The notes under the pieces were generated by a model, which was not told the origin of the DNA, ran no database searches, and saw nothing but the letters and a program-made list of their open reading frames with translations. This document shows positions 42,071 through 56,265 of a stretch of 64,000 bases of DNA, one piece after another. Source of the DNA: Meconema thalassinum (taxonomy: Eukaryota > Arthropoda > Insecta > Orthoptera > Tettigoniidae); NCBI GenBank assembly GCA_946902985.2, contig OX336397.1, forward strand, positions 149,599,890-149,663,889. The letters are read 5' to 3'. Both the position numbers and the translations under genes were made by a program. Within the stretch, counting starts at the first letter, position 1, and each line of letters begins with the position of its first letter.

Positions 42071-45000
42071 TTTTTATTTCTTGTATCCTAATCATGCGAT
42101 TGAAGTTTTAATACTACACCTACACAATAATCTTTTAAGCTATACATACATACATATTAAAATCCAACATGGCGACCATCCGAAATCTTAAGACGGTTCT
42201 CAATATCTACGAATCAATCACAGCAATCAAACTTAAATTTTGAATGTTGATAGAGGCAAATATCTTAAATAGTATATACGAATATAGGCTGTATAGTTCT
42301 TCACAGAACTACTTGTTACTGTTATTATTTCCGTATGGCCTACCATTCCTTGTGACACGACACTAGATGGGATGGAGTTGTCAGCGTCATGTCCGGCCGT
42401 CTTTGCTCCCAGGAATTACTCGGTACTCATTTCTGGTGTAGGCTGAGTGAACCCCAGTGCTATATTGCGCCCGTTGACGCATGTTTGCTCAGACAACAGA
42501 GACTAAAACTTATGCTGAAATGTAACTGAACATACCCTGCGAGCGGCGGGAAGAAGCTGAAGCAATATCGCTTATGACTATATTTTTACTTATTTTTCAC
42601 ATTCCAAAAATCTACTATAATTATAACTAAGTAATTCTGCATATTTGTAGTACAGCATACTTCGTAAATCGAAGAAACTATCAATTTACGCGGCCAGCTC
42701 ATGTACTGAGAGCACGCCATATTTGGTAATACCAGTTCCTATTCGTCTGTGGAAGAGACAACATGTGCATGATGGAGCACAAGTGAAAGGAAACCATGTG
42801 GCAGGAAAAATCTACGAATAACTTTCTTATGGATAGCCATCATGGCATTGTGTAATAATTGAAAGTTTGAAGACATTCACCACTACGAGAACTGTGAGAT
42901 ATTTTATTATTATCCGAGGTGAAATGAAGGACTTGTGCGAAGAAATCTTTGCGACCACATGGTCTCATTCTCACGCACACACACGTTTCAGTGTTCTATA
43001 AACTGTGGATTTAATTAACTGTGTAACTGCACAATATCAACAAGTACAACTTTTATATGCCGGATGGGCAGTGATTTTGATTTATTTTTTGTAAAAATTT
43101 TCTTGTGAAAATATCAGTGCAAGTCACGAATGAGTGTCGCACAAGCGACAGAGGCTAGGGCCAGTGGCGGAGTGAAAATGGGCATTTTTTTACAGCATAT
43201 TAGCTGCAGTGCACGACAGTTTTATTTAATTATATGCTACATTTTTACCAACGCTAACATCGCAATAATGATAAACCAGCAGATCTTCAGATACAACTCC
43301 AACCGCGCGATGGCATGTGATTGCTAAATCATGCGTGGGAAATTGGCGACGGAGGATGTCCAAACACAATGAAATGGTAACCTAAAGCCATACACGAGAC
43401 CGCATACAACATCTCATGGCGGGACTCGAACCAAGTGACGCTGAATCTGTAAGTCAGATCAAACATTTATAGCGTATTGTAAGAGTGGAAAACAGTAGAC
43501 TAGTTTATTTTGGTTTCATTTATTTAGTGCACAATGCAGGTAGCTAATTATAAGACGCGTGTGGAAATTAATAGTTTATTAAACATTTATAGAAGCCAGG
43601 AAGGCTGGATTTTCAATGCTCATTCGTATCATTTAAAACAAGTATTATCAACTTTTATTTTGTCAGGCTGATGACAAATAAACTAGTTTGACAATGTTAA
43701 ATCAAGGCCAAGGTTACGAGCCAAGTTCACTACACAGCACACTCGATTCTAGGCAGTGGATTAATATTTTGTTTTAGAAGGCTGTGAGATTCTTGACATT
43801 ATTACAAGTGGAATGCAGAGTTCCGTTACTCACATTTATTGGCCAGATCAATACTTGAAAACAGGTTTATTACTTTAAGAGAAGCCACACAGGCAATGAA
43901 TGAAATTGTCTTTTGTAACCAAATGAACGCAGGTTCGATTTTATTCAGGGAAGAGGCAATTTTATAAATGCTCACACACAGCTTATATCAGGAACATATA
44001 TGTTTATTTAAAGCGTTGTCAGGATGTGTTTTTGTACACATGAATTTTATTACCAGAAATTCAAACGTGTATCAATTAGGATTCCACACTTTGTAAATTA
44101 AGAATATTATATGAGTCGTGACGGTGGATGAATACCTCCGACATTGTTATTGTGATTATATCGGTGGTAATGAACTAATTAAAGTCGTACCAAAAACCGA
44201 AGGCGCCTGGATCAATGGATCCGAAATAAGAGTAAAATAATTGGTGAAGACATAGTATGTCTAATAAGTGCGATGAAATATTGGTGAAGACACAGGGTGT
44301 CTCGTAAACTATAGAACTATTGTGTTATTTGCTTAAGTTGGATACAAACGTTACCTGAATACACTGAACGCTTTTAAAGGTCCATAAACTGAACAACAAT
44401 ACTGGCAGGAATAAATAATTGTGTGAAACTCTAATAATAATCAAAAATAGGGTTCTGAAAACTAACAAATCTTATAAATTCCCCCTGAACCTAAATAAAA
44501 TTCATAAACATTAAAAATAAACTATTTTTCTGGACCAAATGTTAACACTTAGATACTGTTAAGCTATTGTAGATACATTTTGATACATTTTCACATGATT
44601 AGCAATATGAGGCGATGTAATTGCTTAATTAATATCGCATTTGCAGGCTTTCCTATATTTTCTATTTTCTTAACACTTTGACACTATGACCGTTTGTTAC
44701 AAACAGTAACAAATCGAGTACGTAGGTAGTGCCAATTGCACAACCATAGGAGTGCTGAATTATTGTATGCATTTGTGTTGTATTAGCATATTTTTTTTAT
44801 TCAGCAACATTGTGCACATAGCTTGATTTTCTTAGTAATAAACGCATCTCGTTCATTAATTAATGATATTTAGGACTAGCTAAAACTTAACTCTAAAGAT
44901 AAATGTTAGAGATGGCACCATCATTGCATAGGACAAATTTTCCCCTTGCTACTAAATGTAAATGTTCTAGCATTTGTAAACAAGTAAATGTCTTGCTTTG

Positions 45001-45800
45001 CTGTAAATTCTTTTGATGTTTGATCCACCCGTAAGTTATTTCGATGTAATTGCTTAGGGCCGATCTTACGTGCCATTCTCTTAGCTTGTTCACTTTGTCG
45101 AATTTTGTATTAGGACCATGAGAGCAATTAAGATCTTGTTTAGGACTTTTTTTATATTTCTTTCAGGGCAGAATAGTATCGGACTAGCCGTTTGTAACTC
45201 TCATGTTAGGCTAGGGATCTATTCTGAATAAAATTTATTTGTGATTTTAACCTAAGACTGACCTCTCTTTCTTGTTTAGTTTCGTTATCGATGCATTCCT
45301 CTGAGCTGGTTAAAGATCGAACCTCACTAATTCCCGACACCCCCGAGTGCAGACTTTTGTGCTACAACAGCCTATGAATGTATCGTCCCCCATACTTGTG
45401 TGTTAACTGGAAGAGGGTCTCGGAAGAGTCATTTGAAACCGGTGCCTCCTCGAAACCTTCGGCCAGCGGGCACAATATGCATGTCCGAAAGTGGTTGTTT
45501 TTGTTTTAAAATTCACTACCCGGGTGGGAAATGAAACGTAAAGCAACAAACATGCTTACAATTGCATTAAATACAGAAAATAGGATGTCGCAATATATTA
45601 TTAATAATATTTTAAAAGAACGGCTCAGCCGTGACAGCAATCTAAAGCCCTCGATCCAAGTACTCCAAGACCACTGCGGTGTGCTCAGAATGCGAAACAT
45701 TAGTGTAAACACCATAGCTTGGTGTTTTATTCGTGAATGTGACAAGTGGAAATGGTTGAGTATTATTATGATGACCAATGAATGAATGGCTACAAAAACA
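42071..45800. other. Non-coding AT-rich stretch
   Basis: Open frames are short (under 90 codons) and motif-free. A reverse-oriented box B-like 'GGCGGGACTCGAACC' at about 43418 may mark a SINE fragment. Otherwise I see nothing. Confidence 0.45.
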
Positions 45801-45829
45801 TTGAAATGAGTCTAATATTTTGTTTTCTT

Positions 45830-47500
45830 CTTCTTGGTTCGTTGAGGCCCCTTGGACCACGTGGTTCCTAACTCTGGTAATCTTTCTTCTTAGCCCAGTT
45901 TTCCTTCACCCTTCCATTATGGGTTGCTTTCCTTTCCTGAATCCACTTCACTCCCACTGCATGACCTAATGTTTTAGCTGTCAATGACTGGAGAGTGTCG
46001 GATGCTCTGATCATCATTCACAATTTGTCCCTGTTGAATATATACTTGAGGTCTGTTTGCCATCTCTTGATTAATGCAGTACACTTGCATTTGTCTGTTG
46101 GCACAGGCTAGAGTAAAAAGTGGCTTTTCACCGATGTCTCAGTCTCAGTCATGGCTGTGAATATATGGAAGCTACTGAGGTATGGGTGGAGCTTAGTAAT
46201 GACATTCGGGGCACAGTCAGTGCCTGTGATTGCTGTGAAAGGTTCTACTCATAGGGTTAGTACTACCGTTCTGACTCAGTGAGGAAAGCAATGGCAAACT
46301 ACCTCACTCCTCTTCTTGCCTAGTACGCCTCAATATAGCGCTGCCTTGGGTTTTTGTGGGTATCTACTCACATAACCTAACGGCGGTACTTTTTGAGGAT
46401 CCAACCAGCCGTCGGGCTGACTACCTAACAGAGAGGAATATATCCTTAGGATCAATTTCTACAAAATCGAGGTAATTTCGAACAAGTTTCATCCATTTGG
46501 TATTTGTCCCTTTCCCATTAGAAATGATGTTCAACAAGATTCTCGAGGTCAGTCTCATGTTGTCAATTCTGACTATGTGACCGTAGAAAATAAGTCTCCT
46601 TTTTGCATGGCTGATGTTATGCTCTATAAATAATCGTTAAGAGCGATTATTTGCCTGATAATGTATTCACCTCACTCTATAATGGGATCCATGATCTTTC
46701 TCAAGATCTTTCGTTCTTTCAATTCCAAATTCCTGAGTTGTCCCTATTTGACCACGAACATGCATTCTGAGGCATACAGTACTGAAGTGCGTCAACGGTT
46801 ATGTAGTGTCTAAATTTAAGGTGAAGGAAAGGGATTAGGACTCGTAAATATTCTTATAGAGATGATAAGCTCTCTCCAGTATGGTACACCTAGCTTTCAT
46901 GGCTGGATCCCACTTACATTCGGGGGATATACAATCTCCGGGGTATTTGTAGGAGTTATGGTTCTTTATTATTGTAATCCCGTGTGGAATTAAGTAGGGT
47001 TCGTCTCTGATGTTGGTGATGAACTCCGTTTGTTAATGGCAATTCTCAACCCTAAATTAGCTGCTATTTGACTAAGGGAGGCGAGTTGGTGCGTAGCTTC
47101 CTCCATACTGGATGATAGGAATGTGAGATATCTGCAAAGGCCAGGCAATTCATATTTAGTTTCTCCTTCTTGAAACCAATTCTCAGCCCCGAAATGTCTG
47201 GTTGAGCTTTCGTCCATTCGCGAATGACTATCTCAATAATGCAGTTTAAGAGAATAGGGGACAAACCATCTCCTTGCCTAACACATGTTCTGATATCAAA
47301 GCTTCTTGATAGTTCCTCTCTGGATTTTACCTTTCACTTTGTATTTGTCAAGGTAGCCTTCACAAGATTCAGCGTCCTATTATCTAGTCCCAATTCAGCA
47401 GGATTCTGAAAGTGAGATTGTCTATGGATTTATAAGCCTTCTGGATGTGAACGAAAATTGACACAAAGGATGAAGAGCTCATATTCTTGTAAGAATAGTT
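45830..47500 (-). mobile_element. Non-LTR retrotransposon remnant (RT), with a SINE-like insert
   Basis: Minus-strand frames at 47264-46990 read 'SPILLNCIIEIVIREW', 'GLRIGFKKEKLNMNCLAFAD', 'HQLASLSQIAANLGLRIAINK', matching the palm region of a LINE reverse transcriptase around a damaged FADD-like box. Downstream pieces continue to about 45850 in broken frames. Around 46110-46430 a different repeat ('GGCAAACTACCTCACTCCTC...GCCTAGTACGCCTC') seems inserted; it resembles a dispersed repeat of orthopteroid genomes. Confidence 0.6.
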
Positions 47501-48227
47501 TTGAAGTTCAGGATCTGTTCTGTTTTTTATTGTTTCAACACAGTATAGTTGGAGTATCCTGTGCTACAGGGTTTATTTTACTTATTTGAACTTGCAGTTA
47601 TTGGTAATACATAATTTAATATATCAGAATTGTGTTTCGGTCCAGGGATACTCAGCGCCCCAAGATTCCTTCACTGTTTCTGGAGAATAAGGGTTCTGTT
47701 CCAGGAATAAATATTTCATTTGGCGAATAAGAAACCTGCGACATTCAAATTATACTTTTTGTGTATTTACCACACGAGTTTGGCGCTAGACTAATATGGA
47801 TTAGCATATATGGACAGATCATTTCTCAGAAGAGTTAAAAGCGCATGAAGAAATTGTGTGTAACTATTAGCCACGATGGACCAACCTGTGTCTTAAGGTT
47901 TCCTTTCGTAGCAAAGTTTTCCCCGCATGTTGTTTATTCAAAAAATATAATTTAATTTATGTAGATCTCACATGTACTACATGAATGGGGCTTCAGGGCT
48001 TTAGAACTCTATTTAGGAGGTGTCTCTTCAAGCTACCCTATCACAAGAAGTTGTTCCGCATGTACTAGATTAGGCCTAATGCCACTATGGCTGATCGTGT
48101 ATTTATTTCACTTTGCCTTACAGAGTAAATTTTTCTCCGCACTTTTTAAAAGAATTTGGCTGTTGACTCTCATGGGTCAATAGCAGTGCTTCTGAAGCAC
48201 TTTAATTTCAAATTCGCTTTGCACATA

Positions 48228-48917
48228 CTACATGAGTGTAGGTTTAGATGAATGGGTCAAGATGTGTCTCTTTAAACTATCTTTGTGACCAAATTTTCTT
48301 TTGCATGTAGCACAGGAATATGGCTTAAGACCACTATGGATGGACATGTGTTTATTCAAATTACTTTTCAGAGCAAAGGTTGCTCCACATGTGCCACATA
48401 AGTGTGGTTTTTCACCACTATGGATGAACATGTGTTTTCTAACGTCATCTTTGCGAATAAAGTTTGCTCCACAAATACTACATAAATAAGGCTTGAGACC
48501 AGTATGTATCTGCATATGTTTTTTCAAGTCGTCCTTCCGTGTAAAGTTTACTGCGCACAAACTACATGAATGTGGCTTTTGACCACTGTGGATTAATTTA
48601 TGTTTATTCAAGTTGCCTCTCTCAGAAAACTTTGCTCCACATGTATCACAGGCATGTGGCTTTGGACCACTATGATTTACCATGTGGGTTTTTAAGTAGT
48701 CTTCCCGAATGAAATTCACTCCACATATCCTACATGAATGTGGCTTAAGGCCAGTATGGATCACCATGTGTTTCGTCAAGTCCTCTTTCTGTTTAAAATT
48801 CTCTGCGCATACTTCACATGAATGTGTTCTTCGAGCATTATGAAGTAACGTATGTGTTTTCAAATCATATTCCTGGGAAAATGTTGCTCCGCATGTTTTG
48901 CGTATGTATGGCACCAT
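48228..48917 (-). CDS. C2H2 zinc-finger protein (seven intact fingers)
   Basis: Open frame of 229 codons from ATG 48917, though the same frame stays open upstream, so this is probably a 3' exon with the start elsewhere. Seven consecutive CxxC-x12-HxxxH fingers are joined by TG(L/E)KP-type linkers: CEVC, CRIC, CDTC, CSLC, CSIC, CGTC and CATC. An eighth, N-terminal finger is degenerate (first Cys replaced by Arg, 'YIRKTCGATF'). It ends shortly after the last finger. A nuclear sequence-specific DNA-binding protein is likely; targets are unknown. This is the best candidate for a host gene here. Confidence 0.75.
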   Translation of the reverse strand: MVPYIRKTCGATFSQEYDLKTHTLLHNARRTHSCEVCAENFKQKEDLTKHMVIHTGLKPHSCRICGVNFIREDYLKTHMVNHSGPKPHACDTCGAKFSERGNLNKHKLIHSGQKPHSCSLCAVNFTRKDDLKKHMQIHTGLKPYLCSICGANFIRKDDVRKHMFIHSGEKPHLCGTCGATFALKSNLNKHMSIHSGLKPYSCATCKRKFGHKDSLKRHILTHSSKPTLM

Positions 48918-49049
48918 ACTGCTATGAGTTGAGAGTTGGGGCTTCGAGTTACCGCAATAATTGGGTGAGGTTCCGAATGTACCCCTTGTTTGAGTGTTCC
49001 CCGATCTGTGGAAGAAAGGCTGCTTCAGAGGAGAATTTCTATATCTAGT

Positions 49050-52000
49050 ACTAGGTAAATAGCCACTATCATTGCAATATCAAAAATTACATAGCGTTAA
49101 CAATTCCGGATAAATGTACGATTACTCTCTGTATTTTACACACTTATTTGTACACATAGGTTTAAAAGCCTGAAGGAAAAACATCTGATAATCGAAATAA
49201 GTGATCCAAGAAAATTGTTTAACCTCATGTATTTTGCTTCAGGTTTGGAGAATATCATCCAATACAATATTGAACAATCTTGTTGACCGACCGAAAAGCA
49301 CTTAATTTCGCTATATTAGATTAAGGAAAACTGACTAATGCCTTTGCATTTAGGAGATTCAACTATTCAAAAGTTACTAGTGCAATTTCAGCGATTTCCT
49401 TACTATGCAAGTTTTTCTCAAATACGAGGAACTCAGCTCGATTCTACTCTTCAGTGATGTGGTGATCGTGCAGTCAAAACATATTACACAAAAATACTGT
49501 TTTATATGACGTTGATTTCTAATTAACAGTTTTTCTCGATGAACGTGTTAATCGATCTACAGCACGAAGAAAGAAATTGGGCATGGAGAAAGGTTTAAAT
49601 CATCCACCTACGGGTGTTACTTCCTAAGAATCAACAGGGTTTTTCACCGTCTCGATTAAGAGGATACGTAAAAAGTGGGTGTTGATTTATATCTAAAGTA
49701 CGAGCATTCAACTTTCATTTATGTCACATTGCAGTGGAATATTGTGATGCACATGCTTTCTTGTACGGAGATGCACTGACTGATTACATTTGAAAAAGAA
49801 AGGGTGGTTCGACGACATCACAATTAATTCATTGAAATGGGCAACTAAGCACCAAGTAAGTAGCGATGTGTTTGTTCGTTCATGGGACACTAATTAATTT
49901 GCATTTAATGTGCTATACAATAGCCATAATGCCTATGTGGAATATACAGCCCACATATACATATCGTTAGTCGAAAAGTGGTATCTCATAAGTTAAAACA
50001 AAAAAGGTTTCAGGAAAGTAAAGAAACTTTCTTAACTTAAAAGTACTTACCTTAAGTATAAGATTGTAAAATAGGCTAATATCAACAAAAATGTGGTCAT
50101 GGTCAAACTTATCTGCCATTGAAACTGCAAGACATACGAGGGAACTATACAAAATATCGGTGCTACCAAACTACCAGACTTACAAGTTTCCTCTTCAACA
50201 ATAAATTTCGCACAGATATTTATTTTCGTGACTTAGGAGGTTATTCCAGTAATGTACAGCTATTTTGACACAAATTATAATAAACAATTCTCAATTTGGC
50301 CAAAACTTGACCTACGAGGTACCACGATTGGACTAACGATATATCATACTTCACTATTGAATGCCTCACAGAAGAATTAACAGCACTATTTAGGGCCATA
50401 CCGATTGGGTGGAGATGATTGATTTAACTGTACATAAAAGAGAAAAGAATATAGTACATATAGTGTGGTCTGTTATAATGTACAGAACGTGGTAACCCTT
50501 TAAGAACCACACAACAGAGCGCACACGTATCGAACCCATGGCCTAACAGTTAATACCTCCACTCTAGCGTCCCACATTTTAACTGGCACAATTTATTCTT
50601 AAAGTTCACATTACTCACCACAACGGCTCAACCTTCCTCCTCCGAAGTAGTATTCAAATATTCCCAACCAGTACTTGCACTTCAATTAGTTCACACAATG
50701 TGCACAGTGGGCTATTTCTAAAATAATTTCTGCTGCCGAAAATATGGAAATACCAGTTTCTGGCGTCCATTGACAATTGTTGTGTATAAATGCGAGTTAA
50801 CTGTGCGTCACGACACGTTATTAATTAGTTTCTTAAATAAATGGCGTATTTTCTACAATTACACTTTGCAGTCTTCCTTTTTCCCTGTGCCATGGAGTCA
50901 AGCGATAGCTCAGATGCTGTGATTTTGTTTCTAGGTGGATGCCAATGGTTGATGGCTTAACCTGGTATGCATGATTTGAGGGAACGTGATCGACTGGAGT
51001 TGTCTACATGCCGATGCTTGAGTGCTTTCATTTATAGGGTAATGTTTTGAAATTTTTTCCCCGTGGTGTTAAAGTAATTTTACGTTAACAAATCTTTTAC
51101 TGAATGAGCAAAATTGTAAACAGTTCAATAAGCCACAGGAGAGTCAGTGAGTCCTCATCTCCTAAATACACCGCTAGTCAGTTGCCATTGTGCTAGTAGC
51201 CTATTTGCAAGTGAGTGATAGTAATAAAGTGTGATTTTGCAAAGTGAAAATAAGTTTTACTACCCTGCTAAGTTATTATTTGCAATCCTTGGTTGATTTA
51301 TGTTTATGCTATGCCGACGATAAGAAAGGGCAAGTCATACGTGAAATTGGACTTAATATCTTAATACCAACAAGAATTAAGGCATGTTAAGTTTGGGTTT
51401 AAACATATTATTCAAAATTGGTGTTTTACCTTTAGCTAATAAAACTATCATTATTCTCCGTGTTTTCAATACAATATTAATAGTCTATTTATATTGTATT
51501 GAAAAGACGGAGAACACTGATAGTTTTATTAGTAAACATATTCAATACGGACCTGAAATGGATTATATTATTCTTACCTTTAGCTACGAAATTAATCTCA
51601 CTGAGAAAATTGTGGCATTAAGAAGTCCTTCCATACAAATATTTTTTTAGTTTGCCCTGAATAGTTATGAATTTATAACGCTTAATTATATAATTAATAG
51701 TGTGGAAATGCGAGAGATTCATTTTGAAGCTAAAAATTAGCTCCCACATTAAAAATGACAAGCCTAATTATTCCTATAAAGATGGTAAATATAAGGAAAA
51801 CGGTGATGATCATCACAAAGCAAGAACCACAACTTGAAGAAAGGACAAAAATAATAACGACATGAATTTTGATAAATAGCATATTTGCTTCTAATAGAAA
51901 GATGTGTGTGTCTCTTGGAAATATATATAATTGTTGTACACGATCTATGATAGGACCGGTTATAATTATAAAATCGTTATTGTTTAGGGACATTAAGCTT

Positions 52001-52080
52001 AACCTTAAATTCACTCTTAAATCAAAAGTTTACAAGACAGGGAAAAGAACTTCGAACGTTAGCACTATACTGTACGTATG
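49050..52080. other. Non-coding sequence
   Basis: No gene supported. Weak inverted similarity near 51425-51535 ('AATAAAACTATCA...TGATAGTTTTATT') could be a small hairpin or MITE-like fold. The rest is AT-rich unique DNA. Confidence 0.4.
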
Positions 52081-52084
52081 ACAT

Positions 52085-52420
52085 AATTTATATCTCTATG
52101 ATACGCCAGCTCGTGGTGTTGGGGTTGTACGCCTGCCTCGCACCCGCAGGCCCCGGGTTCAATTCCCGGCAACGTGAGTGATTTTACAAACTGACGTGAG
52201 TGCTGGAACGGGGTGCACTCAGCCTCTTGGGGACAATTTAGCAGCTGTCTGATTGGGAGGCTGCACGCCCCGGTCATGGAGACCAAGTTCAACGGTCGAA
52301 AGGACCTGACGCGCTGACCACGCGTGTCTCCATAACCTGCAGACCAAATGGCTCGGCAGTGATCACTTGGTAGGCCTAGGCTCTTCATGAGCTGTAGAGC
52401 CACAGGGATTGGTCCGGAGT
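52085..52420 (+). mobile_element. tRNA-derived SINE
   Basis: Starts with a tRNA-like head: 'GCTCGTGGTGTTGG...' (A box-like) and 'GGGTTCAATTCCCGG' (B box). A GC-rich body of about 250 bp follows ('GGTGCACTCAGCCTCTTGGGG'), sharply more GC-rich than its surroundings. Confidence 0.65.
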
Positions 52421-52999
52421 TTAATGATACATAGTTAATATATTATTATATATTCAATGTAACAACATCCAATAAACCAAGTCTTCGTATAATCCCACAT
52501 AATGGCCATTGAAATGTTCCTTTGCTCAAACAAATTATCCCATTTTCGAGCTTTACACATTGATATTTTACCCGATACTCCGACATGAGATTCGCTTATC
52601 ACAGCAATCCTCAGCAAAAACTCGGTAAAACAGGACACAAAATCCGCAAAACGGTTCAAATAAGTTCGTTGTCGAAGATAAGAAATAAACCGAGATCCTG
52701 ATAATCCCAATGGTTAAACGCCTGGAAGTTATTTCGATAATCCTTTAAAGGTGAAAAGAAATTGCAAAAATATATAGAGAACTGCGGAAGATAAAATATC
52801 CACCAGTTTATTGCGGTTGCACTAATGCATTCAATAACAGGAAGTTCCGTGACGAACTAAAGAGCCTACTTTTCTTAAAATTTAAAACTCATGCCAATGT
52901 TTAATCTATATGGACCTATCTAGAATAATGACGAAATTAAGTTGGTAATATCGACATTTATAATTAATTCGAAATATACCTGCCATAATGTAGCCTATT

Positions 53000-53920
53000 A
53001 GAGCACTACAGTTGGCAGCTCTGGTGACTGCATATATATTCTTAGTTCCATCTCTTAAGGTACAGAATACACAATTTCGTCGATGTCCAATGGATATCAT
53101 GGACGTTACATGCAGTGAGACATTGGATTTATGAGCGCGCGTAAAATCATGTTGGCAACAATGTCGTACATGTGTTAGTCAGAAATAATCTGAAATATTA
53201 TGATCTATTGTTGTGCCAAGTTTGGATGATATACATTTGTTAGTATATAAGTTACATGTATTTTAAAATTGGACCTATCAGCAGGCTAAGAATCATGTTG
53301 GCAGCACTGACGTATATATGTTATTCCAAATTAATCTAGAATGTCAGGTACTATATGTATGCAAAGTTTAGAGCTGTTGGCTTGCATACTTTCTGATATT
53401 TTGATATTACGAAAAAAAATAGAGACATCATTTATTAACAGTTGGCAGCCCTGGTGGCTCTTAAGAATATGCATAGTCATATCTGTTATGGTATACATTA
53501 TACTTACGAAATTTGGTTGAAATAAAACTGATGGTATGGAAGTTACATGTATTTAAAAGTCGGTCCTATCAGCAGGCCTAGAATCATGTTGATAGCACTG
53601 ACGTATATTAGTTATACCAAATTAATCCAGAATGTCAGGTACTATACGTGTGCATAGTTTAAAGCTTTCGCCTTGCATACTTTCTTATATATTGCTATTG
53701 GGATGAAAACATATAGAGAGCATTTATTTACAGTTGGCAGCCCTGGTGGCTCTTAAGAATACGCTCAGTCATATCTGTTTATGTATAAATAGTACAAACG
53801 AAATTTGGTTGAAATCCAATTGATAGTGTAGAAGTTATACGCATTTGAAAATTGGACCTATCATCAGGCTTAGAATCATTTTGGCAACACTGTCATAGAT
53901 GGCCTCCTGGAAATTAAACT
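53000..53920. repeat. ~293-bp tandem repeat, about three copies
   Basis: 'ACAGTTGGCAGCYCTGGTG' recurs at about 53008, 53439 and 53732, and 'GGACCTATCAGCAGGC..AGAATCATGTTGG' at about 53271, 53565 and 53858. The copies are mildly diverged and AT-rich. No coding potential. Confidence 0.65.
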
Positions 53921-55900
53921 GAAATATCATTATCTATATGTGTACCAATTTTATAGCTCCGATGCATACCTTCCAAGATATCCAACATGGAGCTCAAATT
54001 TCAATTGCGGATTTTCAGCAGTTGGTAGCACTGACATCATTATCAAATATGGCGTTGAGATATTCAGGTAGACATGCATTTTCCCGGATCGATCTCATAA
54101 GTCTACTTTTTCCTCATTTTTGCAAAATGTGAAAAGTAGGCTAATAAGCCTAGCCCTGCACCCAGATATTGCTAATTTAATACTTGAAGTACAAAATTGA
54201 AAAAATAATCAAACGTTTGAATTGTTAAATGTGGACAAAACCTCCTCGTGTCCTATCTTTGATATAATTAAGCTAACGGATATCCTTTCTATCATTTAAT
54301 TTTTTACTTGAATAACGTTCACTTTCATCCAATCAGCTCTCTTATTATAGAGTACATGGTTGAGATTGTAAAAAGAAAAAAATATCAGAAGAAAATCACA
54401 CTACCACTCAATCTCTTTCTAGATAAGTTTACATTTTAAATTATGGATGTCCCTATTCTATTAATTTATATATAAGAAGATTTTGTACGCTCTCATTCAC
54501 TTCAAATGCAGTTTCATGAATTCCAATATTTTATTTTTATTTTCTCAAGTCACAAATCCTACTCAATTTGATTTCTCATATTCAGTTAATTCCATGCTAA
54601 TTCAAACAATTTTTTTCCATACATTTCAATATTGGTAACTTCTACTAGCGTGATGCTTTAATTTCTTATAATTCTCTCTACTTGGTTTTATGCAAAAAAT
54701 CATAAGGCTCCATTACATAAATTCACTAAATTATCATTCAAACTGAAATGCTTATAGATAGCTATCCTTAGACCTTTCTTATTTAATTAGAAGTAATTAA
54801 TTTCATTTAATGACTGTAGCACAGCATATTCCCTTTAAATCTTAATTTGTGGATCTTATCACAATATAGTTCTGCCTCAATTCAATTCAATAGTTGGTCA
54901 TATGTCTTTTTGACATTCCTTACTACTTGCCTCCATCAACAAAATTATTATAGCGAACAATCGCAGCGGTTGAACCTCAATTTATATATTTTTCATCACT
55001 CAATAATTAATTCCACATTACATCCTCATGATCACGATTTGTTACTTCACATAAATGCATTAAATCCACGAATCATTAAATTCAATGTGCTTCCTAATTC
55101 TTACATCAATCGAATATCTATTGGAAACATCAGCATAATGTGTTCATCTATCGAATATCACGTACATGTCTTTCCTGGTTGAAAATTCATAAATCAAGCA
55201 TTCCTATCCGTGAAGTTAAATCCTATCTTAACGCCCACATATGCGTGAACCCCGAAATTGGTTGAGCATGAGACTCGAAATACTCTCAGGGGAAACTGGG
55301 TATGAAAATGGTGCTAAACCGAATTCAAGTTCCACGTTTGAATATAGGAAAGGACTAAAAAAAAAAAAAATTAAAAACACTCCACTTCATTTAGTAAAAA
55401 ATATAATAAAATGAATATAAACCACTCCTGCCTTTAGGTCAGGGTTCTAAAAATAGAGTCCATAACCCTTAGATTCCTAACTAAGAAACAAAATAGTGAA
55501 CCATCCCTCAAAAACATTTCTTATTGACTAAATAAGTGTACCATCATGTTCACACACTCCAGTAATTCACGGCCATAATAATCACTCGGGTCATTTTGTC
55601 ACACGCACTTGTTCCAAAAATATTTTCAAATATTTTTACAAGTTGCATATAAATTTATCAGAAAACCCTGCTTAAAATTTTAATTTTGAAGTAAGTTGAC
55701 ATTTGACTACATGATATCTAGGATATTTGGCTGCTAGATCTCTCAACCTCACATCACACACTCATTATGACATGACTGTACTGTGAAATAATTATTTCGA
55801 AATACTCATTCTTAATATTGTAAAAATCACCTTCGGAAGAGCTAGGTTCCATTGTCGTGACATAATTCCTCTATATGGGCTATAACTCTTCTACTAATGT
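53921..55900. other. AT-rich non-coding sequence
   Basis: Nothing recognisable; short open frames such as 54847-55182 are compositional. Confidence 0.4.
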
Positions 55901-55909
55901 ATGTCTACC

Positions 55910-56265
55910 ACTTATTATTCCCGTTTTCCAACGGGGTCGGGGATGAGATGCGATGGAAGTCTTTGTGGCGATGGTTTTTACGGCCGGATGCCCTTCCTGA
56001 CGCCAACCTCATGAGAGGAGTTAATGAGAGATGAAATGAATGATGGTGAATGAAACTGGGCAAGGATGTGGAAGGAAGCGGCCGTGCCTGTCAGAAGGTG
56101 CCGTCCCAGCATTTGCCTGGTGTTGAAAATGGGAAACCACGGAAAACCATTTCAAGGACGGCCGACGGTGGGGCTCGAACACACGCGTCTACCGAGTCAG
56201 CAGAGAGCTTGGCCCCATGACCTAATGCTGCGCTTTAGCCAGCGTAGCCACTACTGTCGGTATAA
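55910..56265 (-). mobile_element. SINE with 'GGAAACCACGGAAAACC' body
   Basis: On the minus strand a tRNA-like head with box B 'GTGTTCGAGCCCC' is followed by the body, whose plus-strand text 'GGGAAACCACGGAAAACCATTTC' and 'GCATTTGCCTGG' is shared with copies at 62.84 and 63.33 kb. I recall this body type from orthopteroid insects. Confidence 0.65.

Noticed and set aside
54847..55182. 111-codon plus-strand frame
   Set aside because: Low-complexity composition typical of AT-rich DNA; no recognisable domain.
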